Of a stretch of 64,000 bases of DNA, positions 8,826 through 18,037 are shown in pieces. Within the stretch, counting starts at the first letter, position 1, and each line of letters starts with the position of its first letter. The stretch covers positions 2,160,001-2,224,000 of the forward strand of contig NZ_CP071794.1 of the NCBI RefSeq assembly GCF_017498565.1, read 5' to 3'. Position numbers and translations under genes: made by a program. The notes beneath the pieces are model-generated. The model was not told the DNA's origin and ran no database searches. It saw only the letters and a list, made by a program, of their open reading frames with translations. Source of the DNA: Parasphingorhabdus cellanae (GTDB lineage: Bacteria; Pseudomonadota; Alphaproteobacteria; Sphingomonadales; Sphingomonadaceae).

Positions 8826-10420
8826 CTTGTCGGCGGTGGCGCAAATACTGGCGAAGACGGGCCCAGCGGTATTTCAAATGCGACCCAGAGCATGATTAGC
8901 GCCAATCCGGCACCGAGCAGCCACAGCGCATAGGGCAGCATCATCGCGGTCAGATTGCCAATCCCGAAATCCTTGTTCCAGCGCTGGCAGAAGACAAGAA
9001 TCAGCGGGAAATAGACCATGAGCGGCGTGATGATGTTGGTTGCACTGTCGCCAACACGATAGGCGGCTGTAGTGGTTTCCGCGCTAACCCCGATCAGCAT
9101 CAGCATCGGTACCAATATCGGTGCAAGCAGTGCCCATTTGGCGCTCGCCGAGCCAACGAACAGGTTCATCACAGCCACGAATATAACCACCAATGCCAAC
9201 AAGATTGGCGCAGGCATATCCAGGCTTTGCAAAATTTCTGCCCCATGGACGGCGGTGATCAGGCCAAGATTGGACCAGCCGAACATTGCGACAAAATGCG
9301 CGACCATGAAAGCAAGCACCAGAAAATACGCCATGTCCGCCATGCTGTCGCTCATCATCTTAACCAGATCGCGATGGCTTTTGATGTTACCCACGCCTTT
9401 GCCATAGGCCCAGCCCGCAAGAAGGAAGAGCAAGAAGAAACCGCCGACCAGTGACTGGTAAAAGGGCGTGAACTGCGCCTCTGCCGAAGCGGTTTCATCG
9501 ATCAGGGCGGTGCCTGGCCCGAAGGTCATCAATAGCCAGAGCGCGATCACACCCAATGTCGCCAAACCTGCGTAACGCAGACCACGTTTTTCGCCCTCTT
9601 CGAGCGGGCGATCTTGGGCATCTTCGGCTGGCTCGCTGTCATCGGCAACATTGGCACTCGGATTAATCGATCCGCTATAGGTTCCCAGACGCGGTTCGAT
9701 AATCCGATCGGTCACATACCAGATGACCGGCAGGAAAACGAAGGTCATCACAAAGATAAAATACCAGTTGCCGGCGATATTAGCTTCCCAGTTGGGAAAC
9801 ACGGTTTCTGCCGCCGCCTGGGTAATACCGAATAACAGCGCATCGAGCTGCCCCGGAAACAGATTGGCGGAGAAACCGCCTGAAACGCCCGCAAAGGCAG
9901 CGGCAATACCAGCAATCGGGTTGCGGCCGGCCGCTGCAAATATGATACCCGCCAGCGGAATCAGCACAACATAGGCCGCATCCGCCGCCAGATTTCCGAG
10001 CATCGCCACCAGCGCCACAATCGGCGTCAGCAGAAAAGTCGGTGCGTTGCGCACACCCGCTCGCATGGCTGTGCCAAACAGGCCGGATCGCTCTGCTACC
10101 CCGGCCCCCAACATCACCACCAAAACATAGCCAAGCGGGTGAAAATGGGTGAAAGTCTTGGGCATCTCAACCCATAGCCGCCTGATATTTTCCGCCGAAA
10201 ATAGGCTTGTCGCGGCAATTACTCTGCGCTCACCCGTTTCAGGGTCGACTTCAATCGGATGCACTGCGGCCCAACCCAGCAGGTCCGCGACGACCGACAA
10301 GGCAACAACAAACAATATCAGGTAGAAAAACAGAAAAACCGGATCGGGAAGCTTGTTACCTGTTCGTTCGATCCAGCCAAAAAAGCCCTTATTCAGACTT
10401 TGTGTCCCGCCATTTGTCAT
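8822..10420 (-). CDS. AbgT family transporter
   Basis: A 532-residue inner-membrane protein with about 12 hydrophobic segments. It matches the AbgT (p-aminobenzoyl-glutamate transporter) family: the N-terminal GWIERTGNKLPDPVFLFFYL, the GVSGGFSANLFPGQLDALLFGITQ segment, and a C-terminal VGDSATNIITPLMVYFPLILVF re-entrant region. Family members import p-aminobenzoyl-glutamate or export folate-like or sulfonamide compounds; direction and substrate cannot be decided here. It is transcribed alone, convergent with trpS. Confidence 0.9.
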   Translation of the reverse strand: MTNGGTQSLNKGFFGWIERTGNKLPDPVFLFFYLILFVVALSVVADLLGWAAVHPIEVDPETGERRVIAATSLFSAENIRRLWVEMPKTFTHFHPLGYVLVVMLGAGVAERSGLFGTAMRAGVRNAPTFLLTPIVALVAMLGNLAADAAYVVLIPLAGIIFAAAGRNPIAGIAAAFAGVSGGFSANLFPGQLDALLFGITQAAAETVFPNWEANIAGNWYFIFVMTFVFLPVIWYVTDRIIEPRLGTYSGSINPSANVADDSEPAEDAQDRPLEEGEKRGLRYAGLATLGVIALWLLMTFGPGTALIDETASAEAQFTPFYQSLVGGFFLLFLLAGWAYGKGVGNIKSHRDLVKMMSDSMADMAYFLVLAFMVAHFVAMFGWSNLGLITAVHGAEILQSLDMPAPILLALVVIFVAVMNLFVGSASAKWALLAPILVPMLMLIGVSAETTTAAYRVGDSATNIITPLMVYFPLILVFCQRWNKDFGIGNLTAMMLPYALWLLGAGLALIMLWVAFEIPLGPSSPVFAPPPTS

Positions 10421-10535
10421 AGATCCTGATCCCCACCGCGTTGAAATATCGACCTATTCATAGCCATGCATGCACGGCAATGGTCAAGAATAATGGTGAT
10501 TGGTAGATATCGTCTGTTGATGAACCGGACATGGC

Positions 10536-11150
10536 TCAACCGTCAAAAGCAACCCAAATATTGCGCAAACCCTTTGGCTTTTCCATCGCCCGCAAAGCAT
10601 TTAAGGCGCTCTCCAAATCGAGGCTATAATAGGCAATCGCATTTTCACTTCGCGTCATCTCGGCGCCCAATGCAGCGATCAAGCCGGCTGCTTTTCTGTT
10701 TTCACGCAACACTGCAATATCCAGTTTGCTTAGTCCCTGCTCCAGACAGTTGCTGAACAAAGCCGCGATCAGCACCCGCGACACACCCTTGCTTTGATAT
10801 TCATCAAGCACCGCTATCGCAAACTCTCCTCTCGCCGGGTCATCGGTACTTCTGATCGCATGGGCGGCTGCAATGGGCGGATGGTCATCCACATCCAGAT
10901 TAACCACGCCCCAGGCAATATGGTCAATGCCGTCCACAGCTGACAGCTTCTCGACCACAGAGGCCGGGGCAATTTTAAAGCTTGAGAAGAAACGCAAATA
11001 GCGTGAACGATCAGACAATTCCATAATGCCGCGCTCAATCTTACCCTGATCAGATGGATGAATCGGACGTAGGCAAACCTTCATGCCGGAACGCAGCTCT
11101 GTTACAATCGAACAGGGGAGTTCGGGTACGTTCTCATGTTGCTCTGGCAT
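10536..11150 (-). CDS. GNAT family N-acetyltransferase
   Basis: A 204-residue protein with a GNAT core: RPIHPSDQGKIERGIMELSDRSRYLRFF near the start, the central FAIAVLDEYQSKGVSRVLIAALFSNCLEQGL (acetyl-CoA pyrophosphate loop Q-x-x-G-V/I-G/S) and LDIAVLRENRKAAGLIAALGAEM. The N-terminal region resembles the acetyltransferase domain also found fused to acyl-CoA synthetase-like proteins. The acceptor is unknown. It is divergent from the class II aldolase gene, with 162 bp between the starts. Confidence 0.8.
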   Translation of the reverse strand: MPEQHENVPELPCSIVTELRSGMKVCLRPIHPSDQGKIERGIMELSDRSRYLRFFSSFKIAPASVVEKLSAVDGIDHIAWGVVNLDVDDHPPIAAAHAIRSTDDPARGEFAIAVLDEYQSKGVSRVLIAALFSNCLEQGLSKLDIAVLRENRKAAGLIAALGAEMTRSENAIAYYSLDLESALNALRAMEKPKGLRNIWVAFDG

Positions 11151-11312
11151 GGGCCGCCTTTTGCAGGAAGGAAAAGATGATCATTGCGCTTATCAAATTC
11201 TGCGGAGCCTGGACAGGGAGACTGGCAGGGAAACAAAAAAAGCTGTCCTATCCGGCCAAGACTATGCCATTATTGAGGCAATGAACGAAACGATTCTACA
11301 AGGAGAGAAAAG

Positions 11313-12155
11313 ATGGCCACCGCTGTGCAGGATACCGGTAGCGCGATGAATGTTGATGCCGGATTTAACATTCCTGATCCGACCACCATTGACCGGCTTG
11401 AAGGCAAAGTTTCTGACGCGGAATGGAAGTTGCGTTGTGATCTCGCAGCGACCTACCGGCTATGCGCAATGCATGCCTGGACCGATCTGGTCTTCACCCA
11501 TATCTCCGCCCGCCTGCCCGACGAAGATGGCGAAGAACGGTTTTTGATCAATCCTTACGGTGTGATGTTTGACGAGATGACCGCGAGTTCATTGGTCAAA
11601 ATCGATCTGGAAGGGAATATCAAGCAGGACACACCCTATTTTATCAATCCCGCCGGCTTCACCATCCACAGCGCAATTCATAGTGCGCGCGAAGATGCCG
11701 GCTGTGTGATCCATGTCCATACGCCTTATGGTATCGCGGTTTCAGTCCAGAAAGAGGGGCTGCGCCGCTACACGCAATTTTCCATGCAGGTGCATGAGGA
11801 TCTCACCTATCATGACTATGAAGGTATTGCGCTGGACCTTGACGAGCGTGAGCGCCTGATTGCGGATGTGGGTGACAAGAATCTCCTGATCCTCCGCAAT
11901 CATGGCACACTAACCGTCGGCAAAAATTGTGCGCTCGCCTTCCTGCGGATGTATTTTCTCGAAAATGCCTGCAAGACCCAAATCCTCGCGCAAGCTGTGG
12001 GCGGCGAGGAGCATTTGCATGAAGAACCGGAAGATATGGGTCAACGCGTGCACCAACAAACCGCACCCGCTTTCATGCCAGGTCTGGGTGACAATCTCGT
12101 CTGGCCCGGCCTCATGCGCAAATTGAACCGGACCAATCCGGGGTTCGATCATTAG
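11313..12155 (+). CDS. Class II aldolase/adducin family protein
   Basis: A 280-residue protein of the zinc-dependent class II aldolase/adducin fold. The expected metal ligands are visible: the HVHTPYG pair around residues 136-138 and a His in LILRNHGTLTVG around 196. The upstream THISARLP segment is the conserved substrate/phosphate-loop region. The family includes fuculose- and ribulose-phosphate aldolases, but adducin-like members have uncertain substrates, and this longer form (about 280 aa, with an N-terminal extension) is of the latter kind. AAGGAGAG at 11299-11306 supports ATG 11313. Confidence 0.85.
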   Translation: MATAVQDTGSAMNVDAGFNIPDPTTIDRLEGKVSDAEWKLRCDLAATYRLCAMHAWTDLVFTHISARLPDEDGEERFLINPYGVMFDEMTASSLVKIDLEGNIKQDTPYFINPAGFTIHSAIHSAREDAGCVIHVHTPYGIAVSVQKEGLRRYTQFSMQVHEDLTYHDYEGIALDLDERERLIADVGDKNLLILRNHGTLTVGKNCALAFLRMYFLENACKTQILAQAVGGEEHLHEEPEDMGQRVHQQTAPAFMPGLGDNLVWPGLMRKLNRTNPGFDH

Positions 12156-12235
12156 GCAGCAAGCACTTTTGTAACTTTACCGCTTTGATAGTTGGTCTGA
12201 CTTGCAAGGCGGAGCATTTTCGCTAAACCATCGCG

Positions 12236-13519
12236 ATGGATATTATCTCAATTCGCGGCGGTAAAAAGCTGTCTGGCATCATTCCGATTTCTGGCGCTAA
12301 AAACAGCGCTTTGACCCTGCTGCCTTGCGCGCTGCTCACCGAAGAGCCGGTCACCTTGCGCAACCTGCCGCGGCTCGCCGATGTCGACAGTTTCGGTCAT
12401 TTGCTCAATCAGCTTGGCGTATCAACAACTATCGAAGGCGCGCGACCTGAAGATTTCGGCCGGGTCATGACACTGAAAGCTGGCAAGATTACCTCGACCG
12501 AAGCGCCCTATGACATTGTCCGCAAGATGCGCGCCTCCATCCTTGTGCTCGGCCCATTGCTCGCGCGGGCTGGCGAATGCCGGGTATCGCTGCCCGGTGG
12601 CTGCGCAATTGGCAACCGGCCGATTGACTTGCACCTGAAAGCGATTGAAGCACTCGGCGCGGTAATTGAAACCACCAGTGGTTATGTGACGGCGCGTCAG
12701 CCAGATGGCGGCTTGCCAGGCGGGGAATTTACCTTCCCGGTCGTGTCTGTCGGTGCGACCGAAAACGCATTAATGGCGGCTGTGCTCGCCAACGGCGAGA
12801 GTCGTCTGAAGAACGCAGCCCGCGAACCGGAAATCATCGACCTTTGCAATATGCTTGTTGCCATGGGCGCCGAGATTGAAGGCATCGGATCATCCGACCT
12901 CACCATCCACGGTGTATCGCGCCTGCATGGCTGCACGTATCGCGTCATGGCGGACCGGATTGAAGCGGGCAGCTATGCCTGTGCGGTTGGCATTGCGGGT
13001 GGAGAGGTTGATCTGGTTGGCGCGAAAGCCGACGAGATGGAAGCAACCCTGGCTGCGCTCACTGAATCCGGATTGCATATTGAGCCGTACAACAAAGGCA
13101 TCAAAGTTGCCGCCAATGGAACCTTGCGTCCGCTAACTCTCTCTACCGCCCCCTATCCCGGCCTCGCCACCGATATGCAGGCGCAGTTGATGGCAATGCT
13201 ATGCATGGCCGATGGTGCGAGCGTGCTAACCGAGACCATCTTTGAAAACCGTTACATGCACGTGCCGGAGCTCAACCGGATGGGCGCGGATATCGAAACC
13301 AAAGGCCGCACTGCGGTAGTACGCGGCGTGAAGACAATGACCGGCGCACCGGTGATGGCGACGGATCTGCGCGCCTCGATGAGTCTGGTGATCGCCGCCC
13401 TGGCTGCAGAAGGCGAAACCCAGTTGCAGCGCATCTATCATCTGGATCGCGGCTATGAACGGCTGGAAGAAAAACTGGCAGCAGTCGGCGCGGATATCGA
13501 ACGCATCAGCGGCGATTAA
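12236..13519 (+). CDS. murA: UDP-N-acetylglucosamine 1-carboxyvinyltransferase MurA
   Basis: First committed step of peptidoglycan synthesis: transfer of enolpyruvate from PEP to UDP-GlcNAc in the cytoplasm. The 427-residue product has the K22/N23-type motif ISGAKNSAL near the N-terminus and the catalytic loop [11 protein letters not shown], with the fosfomycin-target cysteine at residue 123. [14 protein letters not shown] and the C-terminal [13 protein letters not shown] segment are also typical. The start lies 80 bp after the aldolase gene, so it may have its own promoter. Confidence 0.97.
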   Translation: MDIISIRGGKKLSGIIPISGAKNSALTLLPCALLTEEPVTLRNLPRLADVDSFGHLLNQLGVSTTIEGARPEDFGRVMTLKAGKITSTEAPYDIVRKMRASILVLGPLLARAGECRVSLPGGCAIGNRPIDLHLKAIEALGAVIETTSGYVTARQPDGGLPGGEFTFPVVSVGATENALMAAVLANGESRLKNAAREPEIIDLCNMLVAMGAEIEGIGSSDLTIHGVSRLHGCTYRVMADRIEAGSYACAVGIAGGEVDLVGAKADEMEATLAALTESGLHIEPYNKGIKVAANGTLRPLTLSTAPYPGLATDMQAQLMAMLCMADGASVLTETIFENRYMHVPELNRMGADIETKGRTAVVRGVKTMTGAPVMATDLRASMSLVIAALAAEGETQLQRIYHLDRGYERLEEKLAAVGADIERISGD

Positions 13520-13540
13520 TCCCAGTCGATTGGTCCCAGC

Positions 13541-13682
13541 GCCCCTGCGCAGGCATGGGCCTATCTCCTGTCCTCACCTGCCATCACCGTCGAGCTGGCG
13601 CGCTGTCCGTAATCCACGCGCCAAACCCAAAACTCCCATCCTGAGTTAAGCATGGGAGATGGACTCCTGCCTGCGCAGGAGC
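13541..13682. repeat. MITE-like element with 28-bp imperfect terminal inverted repeats
   Basis: Arms at 13541-13568 and 13655-13682 match in 23 of 28 positions when one is reverse-complemented. Both contain CCTGCGCAGGCA. The 86-bp interior has no ORF. It fills most of the gap between murA and the P450 cassette, and could be a REP-type or miniature transposable element, or a bidirectional transcription barrier. I see no clear target-site duplication. Confidence 0.65.
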
Positions 13683-13707
13683 ACGATTACCTAGCACTTA
13701 TGGCAGC

Positions 13708-13736
13708 TTGCATGTCTGGCGCTTTTACCGTGTAAT
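13708..13736 (+). promoter_or_regulatory. Predicted sigma70-type promoter of the P450 cassette
   Basis: TTGCAT (13708-13713), a 17-bp spacer and TGTAAT (13731-13736). This places the start of transcription near 13743, followed by a strong AGAGGAGAGG ribosome site before the ATG at 13766. Confidence 0.55.
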
Positions 13737-13765
13737 CTCTCCCATAAAGAGGAGAGGATGAGTCC

Positions 13766-14176
13766 ATGTTTTCAGGACCAATAGAAGACCGGCTGGCAAT
13801 CCGGGAATTGCATGACAGCTATTGCGACGCGGTATTGCGCACCGATCCTGATGACTGGGGCGCCTTATGGACCGAAGACGCGATCTGGTCGCTCATGGGC
13901 ACCGAGGTTGTGGGCCGCGAAAATATCGTCAACCTCTGGAACGGCGCGATGAGCCAGTTTGATGCCGTCAGTTTTCTGGGTATACCGGGCAGCCTGGAAG
14001 TCACCGGCGACACCGCGACGGGCCGTTACCAAACCCATGAAATCCTGGTCGAAAAGGGCGAGCCGCGGATTGCCGGTGGCCGCTATGATGACGAGTTCGT
14101 CAAAATTGATGGCCAGTGGCTCTACAAAAAACGTATATTCAATGTCGTCGCGCAGCTCGGTGGACAGAAGCTTTAG
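13766..14176 (+). CDS. SnoaL-like / NTF2-fold family protein
   Basis: A 136-residue cone-shaped NTF2-like protein: an N-terminal helix (DRLAIRELHDSYCDAVLRTDPDDWGALWTEDAIW) followed by the beta-sheet half, with GRYDDEFVKIDGQWLYKKRIFNVV at the end. This matches the SnoaL_4/aromatic-ring-hydroxylating small-subunit-like class, which includes dehydratases, isomerases and binding proteins. It is the first gene of the cassette with ABM, P450 and SDR. Its exact reaction is unknown; a role on a hydrophobic terpenoid- or steroid-like substrate is inferred only from the neighbours. Confidence 0.8.
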   Translation: MFSGPIEDRLAIRELHDSYCDAVLRTDPDDWGALWTEDAIWSLMGTEVVGRENIVNLWNGAMSQFDAVSFLGIPGSLEVTGDTATGRYQTHEILVEKGEPRIAGGRYDDEFVKIDGQWLYKKRIFNVVAQLGGQKL

Positions 14177-14188
14177 GGGGAATAGAAA

Positions 14189-14530
14189 ATGGCTAAAATA
14201 CTGGTCGCAGCACATGTTGACGTGGACCCGGCAACACGCGAGGAATGTCTTAAAAAAGCGCAGCCCTATATCGATGGCGCGCTGAGTCAGGAAGGCTGTC
14301 TGTGCTACAGCTGGGCTGCGGACATGAATAATCCCGAACGCATCGAAGTGTTTGAAGAGTGGACGGACGAAGAAGCCCTCGCGCAACATTTCAAGGATGT
14401 GCATTATGCGAACATGCTTGCCCATATCGGTAGCTTTGGGCTGAAAAACGCCGTCAGTGCCAAATATCGCGTTGATGCCGAGGGTCCGGTTTACAATGCG
14501 GAAGGTGTTCCGACACCAGCTTTTGATTAA
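14189..14530 (+). CDS. Antibiotic biosynthesis monooxygenase (ABM) domain protein
   Basis: A 113-residue dimeric ferredoxin-like fold protein of the YgiN/quinol monooxygenase type: LVAAHVDVDPATREECLKKAQPY, SQEGCLCYSWAAD and FEEWTDEEALAQHFKDVHYANM are the family landmarks. Members oxidise quinols or anthrones without cofactor, or act as small stress proteins. It starts 12 bp after the SnoaL-like gene and ends 21 bp before the P450, clearly in one operon. The last 25 residues (RVDAEGPVYNAEGVPTPAFD) are a tail beyond the core domain. Confidence 0.83.
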   Translation: MAKILVAAHVDVDPATREECLKKAQPYIDGALSQEGCLCYSWAADMNNPERIEVFEEWTDEEALAQHFKDVHYANMLAHIGSFGLKNAVSAKYRVDAEGPVYNAEGVPTPAFD

Positions 14531-14551
14531 AACCCCAATAGGAATGATACC

Positions 14552-15799
14552 ATGAACGAAGCGGTTTCAAAATCTCTGTTCCAGCCCGATATCCTCGTCG
14601 ATCCGTTCGACTTTTACGAAGAGCAACGCGCCAAAAACCCGGTCTTTCTGGACGAAGCCAGCGGCGCTTACATTGTATTGGACTATGACCTGATATCCGA
14701 AGCCGTCGGTCGGTTAGACGACTTCTCCAATAATTTTACCGCGCTGCTGTCGGGCGGAAAGTCGGATGAAGAACTGGCCAATGATACCGAAATACAGGAG
14801 ATACAGTCCAAAGGCTGGCCGCAGGTCAATACCCTGCTGACCGCCGACCAACCGGTCCACACCCGTTTTCGCAAGCTGGTCAATCTGGCTTTCTCGATGC
14901 CCAAGGTCAACAAGCTGGAAGACAGCATAAGGGAAATGTCCAATGAGCTGATCGATAGCTTTATCGACAAGGGCGAATGCGAATTCATGGAAGAATATGC
15001 CATTCCCATGCCGGTACGCACGATTGCCGTGCAGCTGGGGCTGGACGTCGCCGACGCTGGCACCATCAAACGCTGGACCAATGCCTTTGTGGACCGGCTG
15101 TCGGGTATGATGACGCGCGAACGGCAACTGGAAACCGAGCGCGAAGTGGTGGAATATCAGCACGCCCTCAAGGCCAATATGGATGCCCGCCGGAAAGAAA
15201 CGAAAAGCGATATTCTGTCCGATCTGGTCAACGCCCAGGTCGATGGCGAGCGGCCACTGGATGACGCGGAATCCCTCTCCATAGTGCAGCAACTGATGGT
15301 GGCGGGCAATGAGACCACAACAGCGGCTTTGGGCGAAGGCCTGCGATTGTTCGCCAGCAACCCGGATCAGTATAAAAAAATCCAGGATGATCCGTCGCTC
15401 ATCCCCAATGCGGTCGAAGAAGTCCTGCGCATGTCTAGCGGCTCTTCCGGTATCTGGCGGGTGATGCACAGAGATGCAGAACTGGGCGGCGTCATGCTGC
15501 CCAAGGGCGCAATGGTGATGATGCGCTATCATGCCGCCAATCGCGATCCGAAACAGTTTGAAAACCCGAACAGCTTTCAGGTTGACCGCAAAAATGCGCG
15601 CACCCATCTGGCCTTTGGTAAGGGCATTCATATGTGCGTCGGCAATATGCTGTCGCGCAAAGAAATGACGGTATCCTTTCAACAATTTGCCGAACGGATC
15701 GACAATATCCGGATCAGGGAAGGTGCGGAACTGACCTATCCTCCCAATATGATGCTGCGCGGATTGACCAACCTTCCGCTCACTTTTGATAAACGCTGA
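14552..15799 (+). CDS. Cytochrome P450
   Basis: A 415-residue soluble class I bacterial P450, a heme monooxygenase expected to need a ferredoxin and ferredoxin reductase encoded elsewhere. The I-helix oxygen-activation motif AGNETTTA begins near residue 251, the ExxR motif lies in VEEVLRM, and the heme loop FGKGIHMCVG (355-364) has the thiolate ligand Cys362. The acid-alcohol pair of the I helix is E-T (NET) rather than the more common D-T, as in some CYP families. The substrate is unknown. It is the third gene of the cassette, with no redox partner gene next to it. Confidence 0.93.
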   Translation: MNEAVSKSLFQPDILVDPFDFYEEQRAKNPVFLDEASGAYIVLDYDLISEAVGRLDDFSNNFTALLSGGKSDEELANDTEIQEIQSKGWPQVNTLLTADQPVHTRFRKLVNLAFSMPKVNKLEDSIREMSNELIDSFIDKGECEFMEEYAIPMPVRTIAVQLGLDVADAGTIKRWTNAFVDRLSGMMTRERQLETEREVVEYQHALKANMDARRKETKSDILSDLVNAQVDGERPLDDAESLSIVQQLMVAGNETTTAALGEGLRLFASNPDQYKKIQDDPSLIPNAVEEVLRMSSGSSGIWRVMHRDAELGGVMLPKGAMVMMRYHAANRDPKQFENPNSFQVDRKNARTHLAFGKGIHMCVGNMLSRKEMTVSFQQFAERIDNIRIREGAELTYPPNMMLRGLTNLPLTFDKR

Positions 15800-15821
15800 T
15801 AACCGCCAAAGGGGCTGAACT

Positions 15822-16592
15822 ATGGGTATGATGGACGGAAAAGTTGCGCTGGTTTCCGGCGGCGCGGAAGGCATTGGCGGGACGGCTGGTCGACGCTTTG
15901 TGGAAGAAGGCGGATCCGTCATGCTCGGCGATATCCAGCTGGAAAAAGCGCAAGCCCATGCCGCTGCTTTGGGTGACCGCGCAGCCGCCATCGCACTGGA
16001 TGTCCGCAATCTCGACCAGTGGCATGCTGCGGTAAAGGCTACGCAGGACAAGTTTGGCAAGATAACGACCCTGTTCAATATTGCCGGAATTTCAGAGCCC
16101 GGCGCGGTCGATGATGTGGATCTCGACAGCTGGAGCCGAACCATCGATATCAATCTGAACGGCACATTTTATGGTTGCCGAGCAGCCCTGCCTGCAATCG
16201 TCGACAGTGATGAAGACGGATCGATAGTCAATGTCGGCTCCATGCTCGCGATGCGCCCCGGATCCGCCATGGCCGCCTATTCTGCCAGTAAAGGAGCGGT
16301 CACGGCGCTCAGCAAATCCCTGGCGCTGCATTGCGCGGCACAGGGGAATAAGGTCCGGGTCAACACCGTTCATCCCGGCGCCATTGATACCCCGATGTAC
16401 CAACGTTATCTCGCCGCTTTTCCCGGAACCCATGAAGAGGCCGTAGTCGCCTTTAATTCCAATCATCCGATCAATCGGGTTGGTCAGGCGGAGGAAGTCG
16501 CCAATGCCATGATCTGGCTTTCCAGCGCAGGGGCGAGCTTTACCACCGCGAATGATGTCACCGTCGATGGCGGCGGCAGTTACCGGGAATAG
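15822..16592 (+). CDS. Short-chain dehydrogenase/reductase (SDR)
   Basis: A 256-residue classical SDR. It has an NAD(P)-binding SGGAEGIGG turn (about residues 13-21), the DV loop (ALDVRN), a NIAG motif, catalytic Ser in NVGSMLAM, YSASK (Tyr/Lys) near residue 150, and the HPGAIDTPM segment. An Asp after the second beta strand (MLGDIQ) suggests a preference for NAD. It is the last gene of the SnoaL-ABM-P450-SDR operon, 22 bp after the P450, and is well placed to oxidise an alcohol made by the P450. That step is an inference. Confidence 0.9.
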   Translation: MGMMDGKVALVSGGAEGIGGTAGRRFVEEGGSVMLGDIQLEKAQAHAAALGDRAAAIALDVRNLDQWHAAVKATQDKFGKITTLFNIAGISEPGAVDDVDLDSWSRTIDINLNGTFYGCRAALPAIVDSDEDGSIVNVGSMLAMRPGSAMAAYSASKGAVTALSKSLALHCAAQGNKVRVNTVHPGAIDTPMYQRYLAAFPGTHEEAVVAFNSNHPINRVGQAEEVANAMIWLSSAGASFTTANDVTVDGGGSYRE

Positions 16593-16635
16593 GATCGGTC
16601 TAAGACAGATAAGGGCCGTTCATCACCCAAAGGAA

Positions 16636-16659
16636 AAGGGGCGGCCGAAGCTGCCCCTT
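16636..16659 (-). terminator. Probable terminator hairpin for the 16.7-kb lipoprotein gene
   Basis: AAGGGGC at 16636-16642 pairs with GCCCCTT at 16653-16659, around a short loop that can extend the stem. Read leftward, the stem is followed by CCTTTTCCTTT, a T-rich though interrupted tract. It sits between the convergent SDR and lipoprotein genes and could serve both. Confidence 0.5.
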
Positions 16660-16711
16660 CTTCAGCCAGATGTGAAATGCGATATTCTGGCGTCGGTAAT
16701 CTCTTGCCGGA

Positions 16712-17461
16712 TTAGCGGCCGTTGCTGGCAACAATATCAACCACGGTACCGCCACCGGAGCGGCTGTTGAGCGTAATCACATAGGCGCCATCGTCATTGC
16801 CGCGGGTTCCGCCCAGAACATGCTCGCTGCCGCGCAGCAGATATTCCGCGCTATAGCCGCCGCGTTTGGCCTGGGTGTAATAATAATCCACGACATTTTT
16901 CATCGGGCTGGCGGTGGAGAAGCTGACCACGCGTATATCGCATAGCCCGCCTTCAACGCCGGCCGCTTCCTTGACATTGGCCTTGGGATAGACCGGGAAT
17001 TCCGGTGGCATCCGGTTGGCCCAGCCCATGTCATAGCTGAGCTTTTGATCGCATGTGCCTTTACCGCGCTGAGCCTGGGCCTTTGCGCCAAGGGTTATGC
17101 CCTCGGAACCAGCACAACTGGTGCATTCATCATCCGATGTCATATTACGCGGCTTGGGCGCGCTGAGCATCTTGCCTTCCAGCTGAGCGGTTGCATAAGC
17201 TTTGCCACCTTCTGGCGGAACCTTGCCGTCAATCGGGCCATTGGCGCCGCGAATGGCGTTGTTGTTGGCCTGATCAGTCAGGTTGGGATCCACCAATATC
17301 TGGTCTTCGAGCGCATCTTTCATCGCTGGATCAGCGGTCAGATTATCATCCAGCTCCGCCAGTTCCGCTTCATTACCTTCGTTGCTACCACAAGCCGCCA
17401 TGGTCAGCGGCAAGGTAAATGCCGTCGCTGCCAGCAAGAGGGAACGGGATAGATGTGTCAT
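16712..17461 (-). CDS. Unrecognised lipoprotein with four to five cysteines
   Basis: A 249-residue exported lipoprotein: a basic and hydrophobic signal (RSLLLAATAFTLPLTMAAC) with lipobox MAAC, then an acidic linker (NEGNEAELAELDD) and a globular C-terminal half. Cysteines occur in DDECTSCAGSEG, KGTCDQK and GGLCDIRV, suggesting disulfides in the periplasm. The stretch MPPEFPVYPKANVKEAAGV ... NVVDYYYTQAKRGGYSAEYLLR resembles the layout of small periplasmic proteins that bind or act on polymers, but I do not recognise the family. It is transcribed alone, convergent with the SDR gene. Confidence 0.75.
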   Translation of the reverse strand: MTHLSRSLLLAATAFTLPLTMAACGSNEGNEAELAELDDNLTADPAMKDALEDQILVDPNLTDQANNNAIRGANGPIDGKVPPEGGKAYATAQLEGKMLSAPKPRNMTSDDECTSCAGSEGITLGAKAQAQRGKGTCDQKLSYDMGWANRMPPEFPVYPKANVKEAAGVEGGLCDIRVVSFSTASPMKNVVDYYYTQAKRGGYSAEYLLRGSEHVLGGTRGNDDGAYVITLNSRSGGGTVVDIVASNGR

Positions 17462-17574
17462 GCAATATGCTCCTGAATATGCGGGACAATTGCACCAAAA
17501 AGCGTTAATTTTCTGTTAGGAAACGTGGTTAAACCGCCAACCTTCCGTTAACCACCTGTCCCAAAATGGGATTT

Positions 17575-18012
17575 CTAGCCAAAGCCGTCCGGGCCGTCTA
17601 ATTCACCGAATCGAATGAGTCGCGACGTCAAAACAGCCGCCTGCCGATTGACCACCGCCTTTTGATATTCGGGATCGGTGACCATTTCCAGGAAGGCACC
17701 GCTATTGGGGTAGCGCGCGATGAATGAACTGTCCCATTGCTTGTCATCCGGCCCGATCACCATCGCCTCCATCTTGCCGCGCCAGATGATCGTGCCGCCG
17801 ACCCGCTTGAAAATCGGCCCGCTGGTTTTGCCATATTCCTCATAGGCCCGCGCGCCGCTCCACCCTTGCGCCGCATTGGGGTGGTCGTCAGGATATTGGG
17901 CCTGTTGGTGAAATTGCAGCAGGTTGAGCATATTGATCGGAACATCGCGCGGCAGCGCTTTGAACGCATCAAAATGTTCTCGGCTCGGATCCAGATATCG
18001 GTCTTCGGCCAT
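17575..18012 (-). CDS. DUF1330 family protein
   Basis: A 145-residue soluble protein of the DUF1330 type, a ferredoxin-like dimeric alpha/beta barrel: VPINMLNLLQFHQQAQYPD, then ARAYEEYGKTSGPIFKRVGGTIIWRGKM, FIARYPNSGAFLEMVTDPEYQKAVVNRQAAV. The reaction is unknown. Among in-frame starts I choose ATG 18012, because GAGGAGA lies 8 nt upstream, whereas ATG 18018 is only 2 nt from it. It follows the GNAT gene by 25 bp and is probably cotranscribed. Confidence 0.8.
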   Translation of the reverse strand: MAEDRYLDPSREHFDAFKALPRDVPINMLNLLQFHQQAQYPDDHPNAAQGWSGARAYEEYGKTSGPIFKRVGGTIIWRGKMEAMVIGPDDKQWDSSFIARYPNSGAFLEMVTDPEYQKAVVNRQAAVLTSRLIRFGELDGPDGFG

Positions 18013-18037
18013 CTCCATGCTCTCCTCTCGTCGCAGA

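Noticed and set aside
14714..16165. A 483-codon minus-strand open frame across the P450 and SDR genes
   Set aside because: It lies opposite two real enzymes with complete motifs, and its translation is His/Arg-rich shadow sequence without a family.
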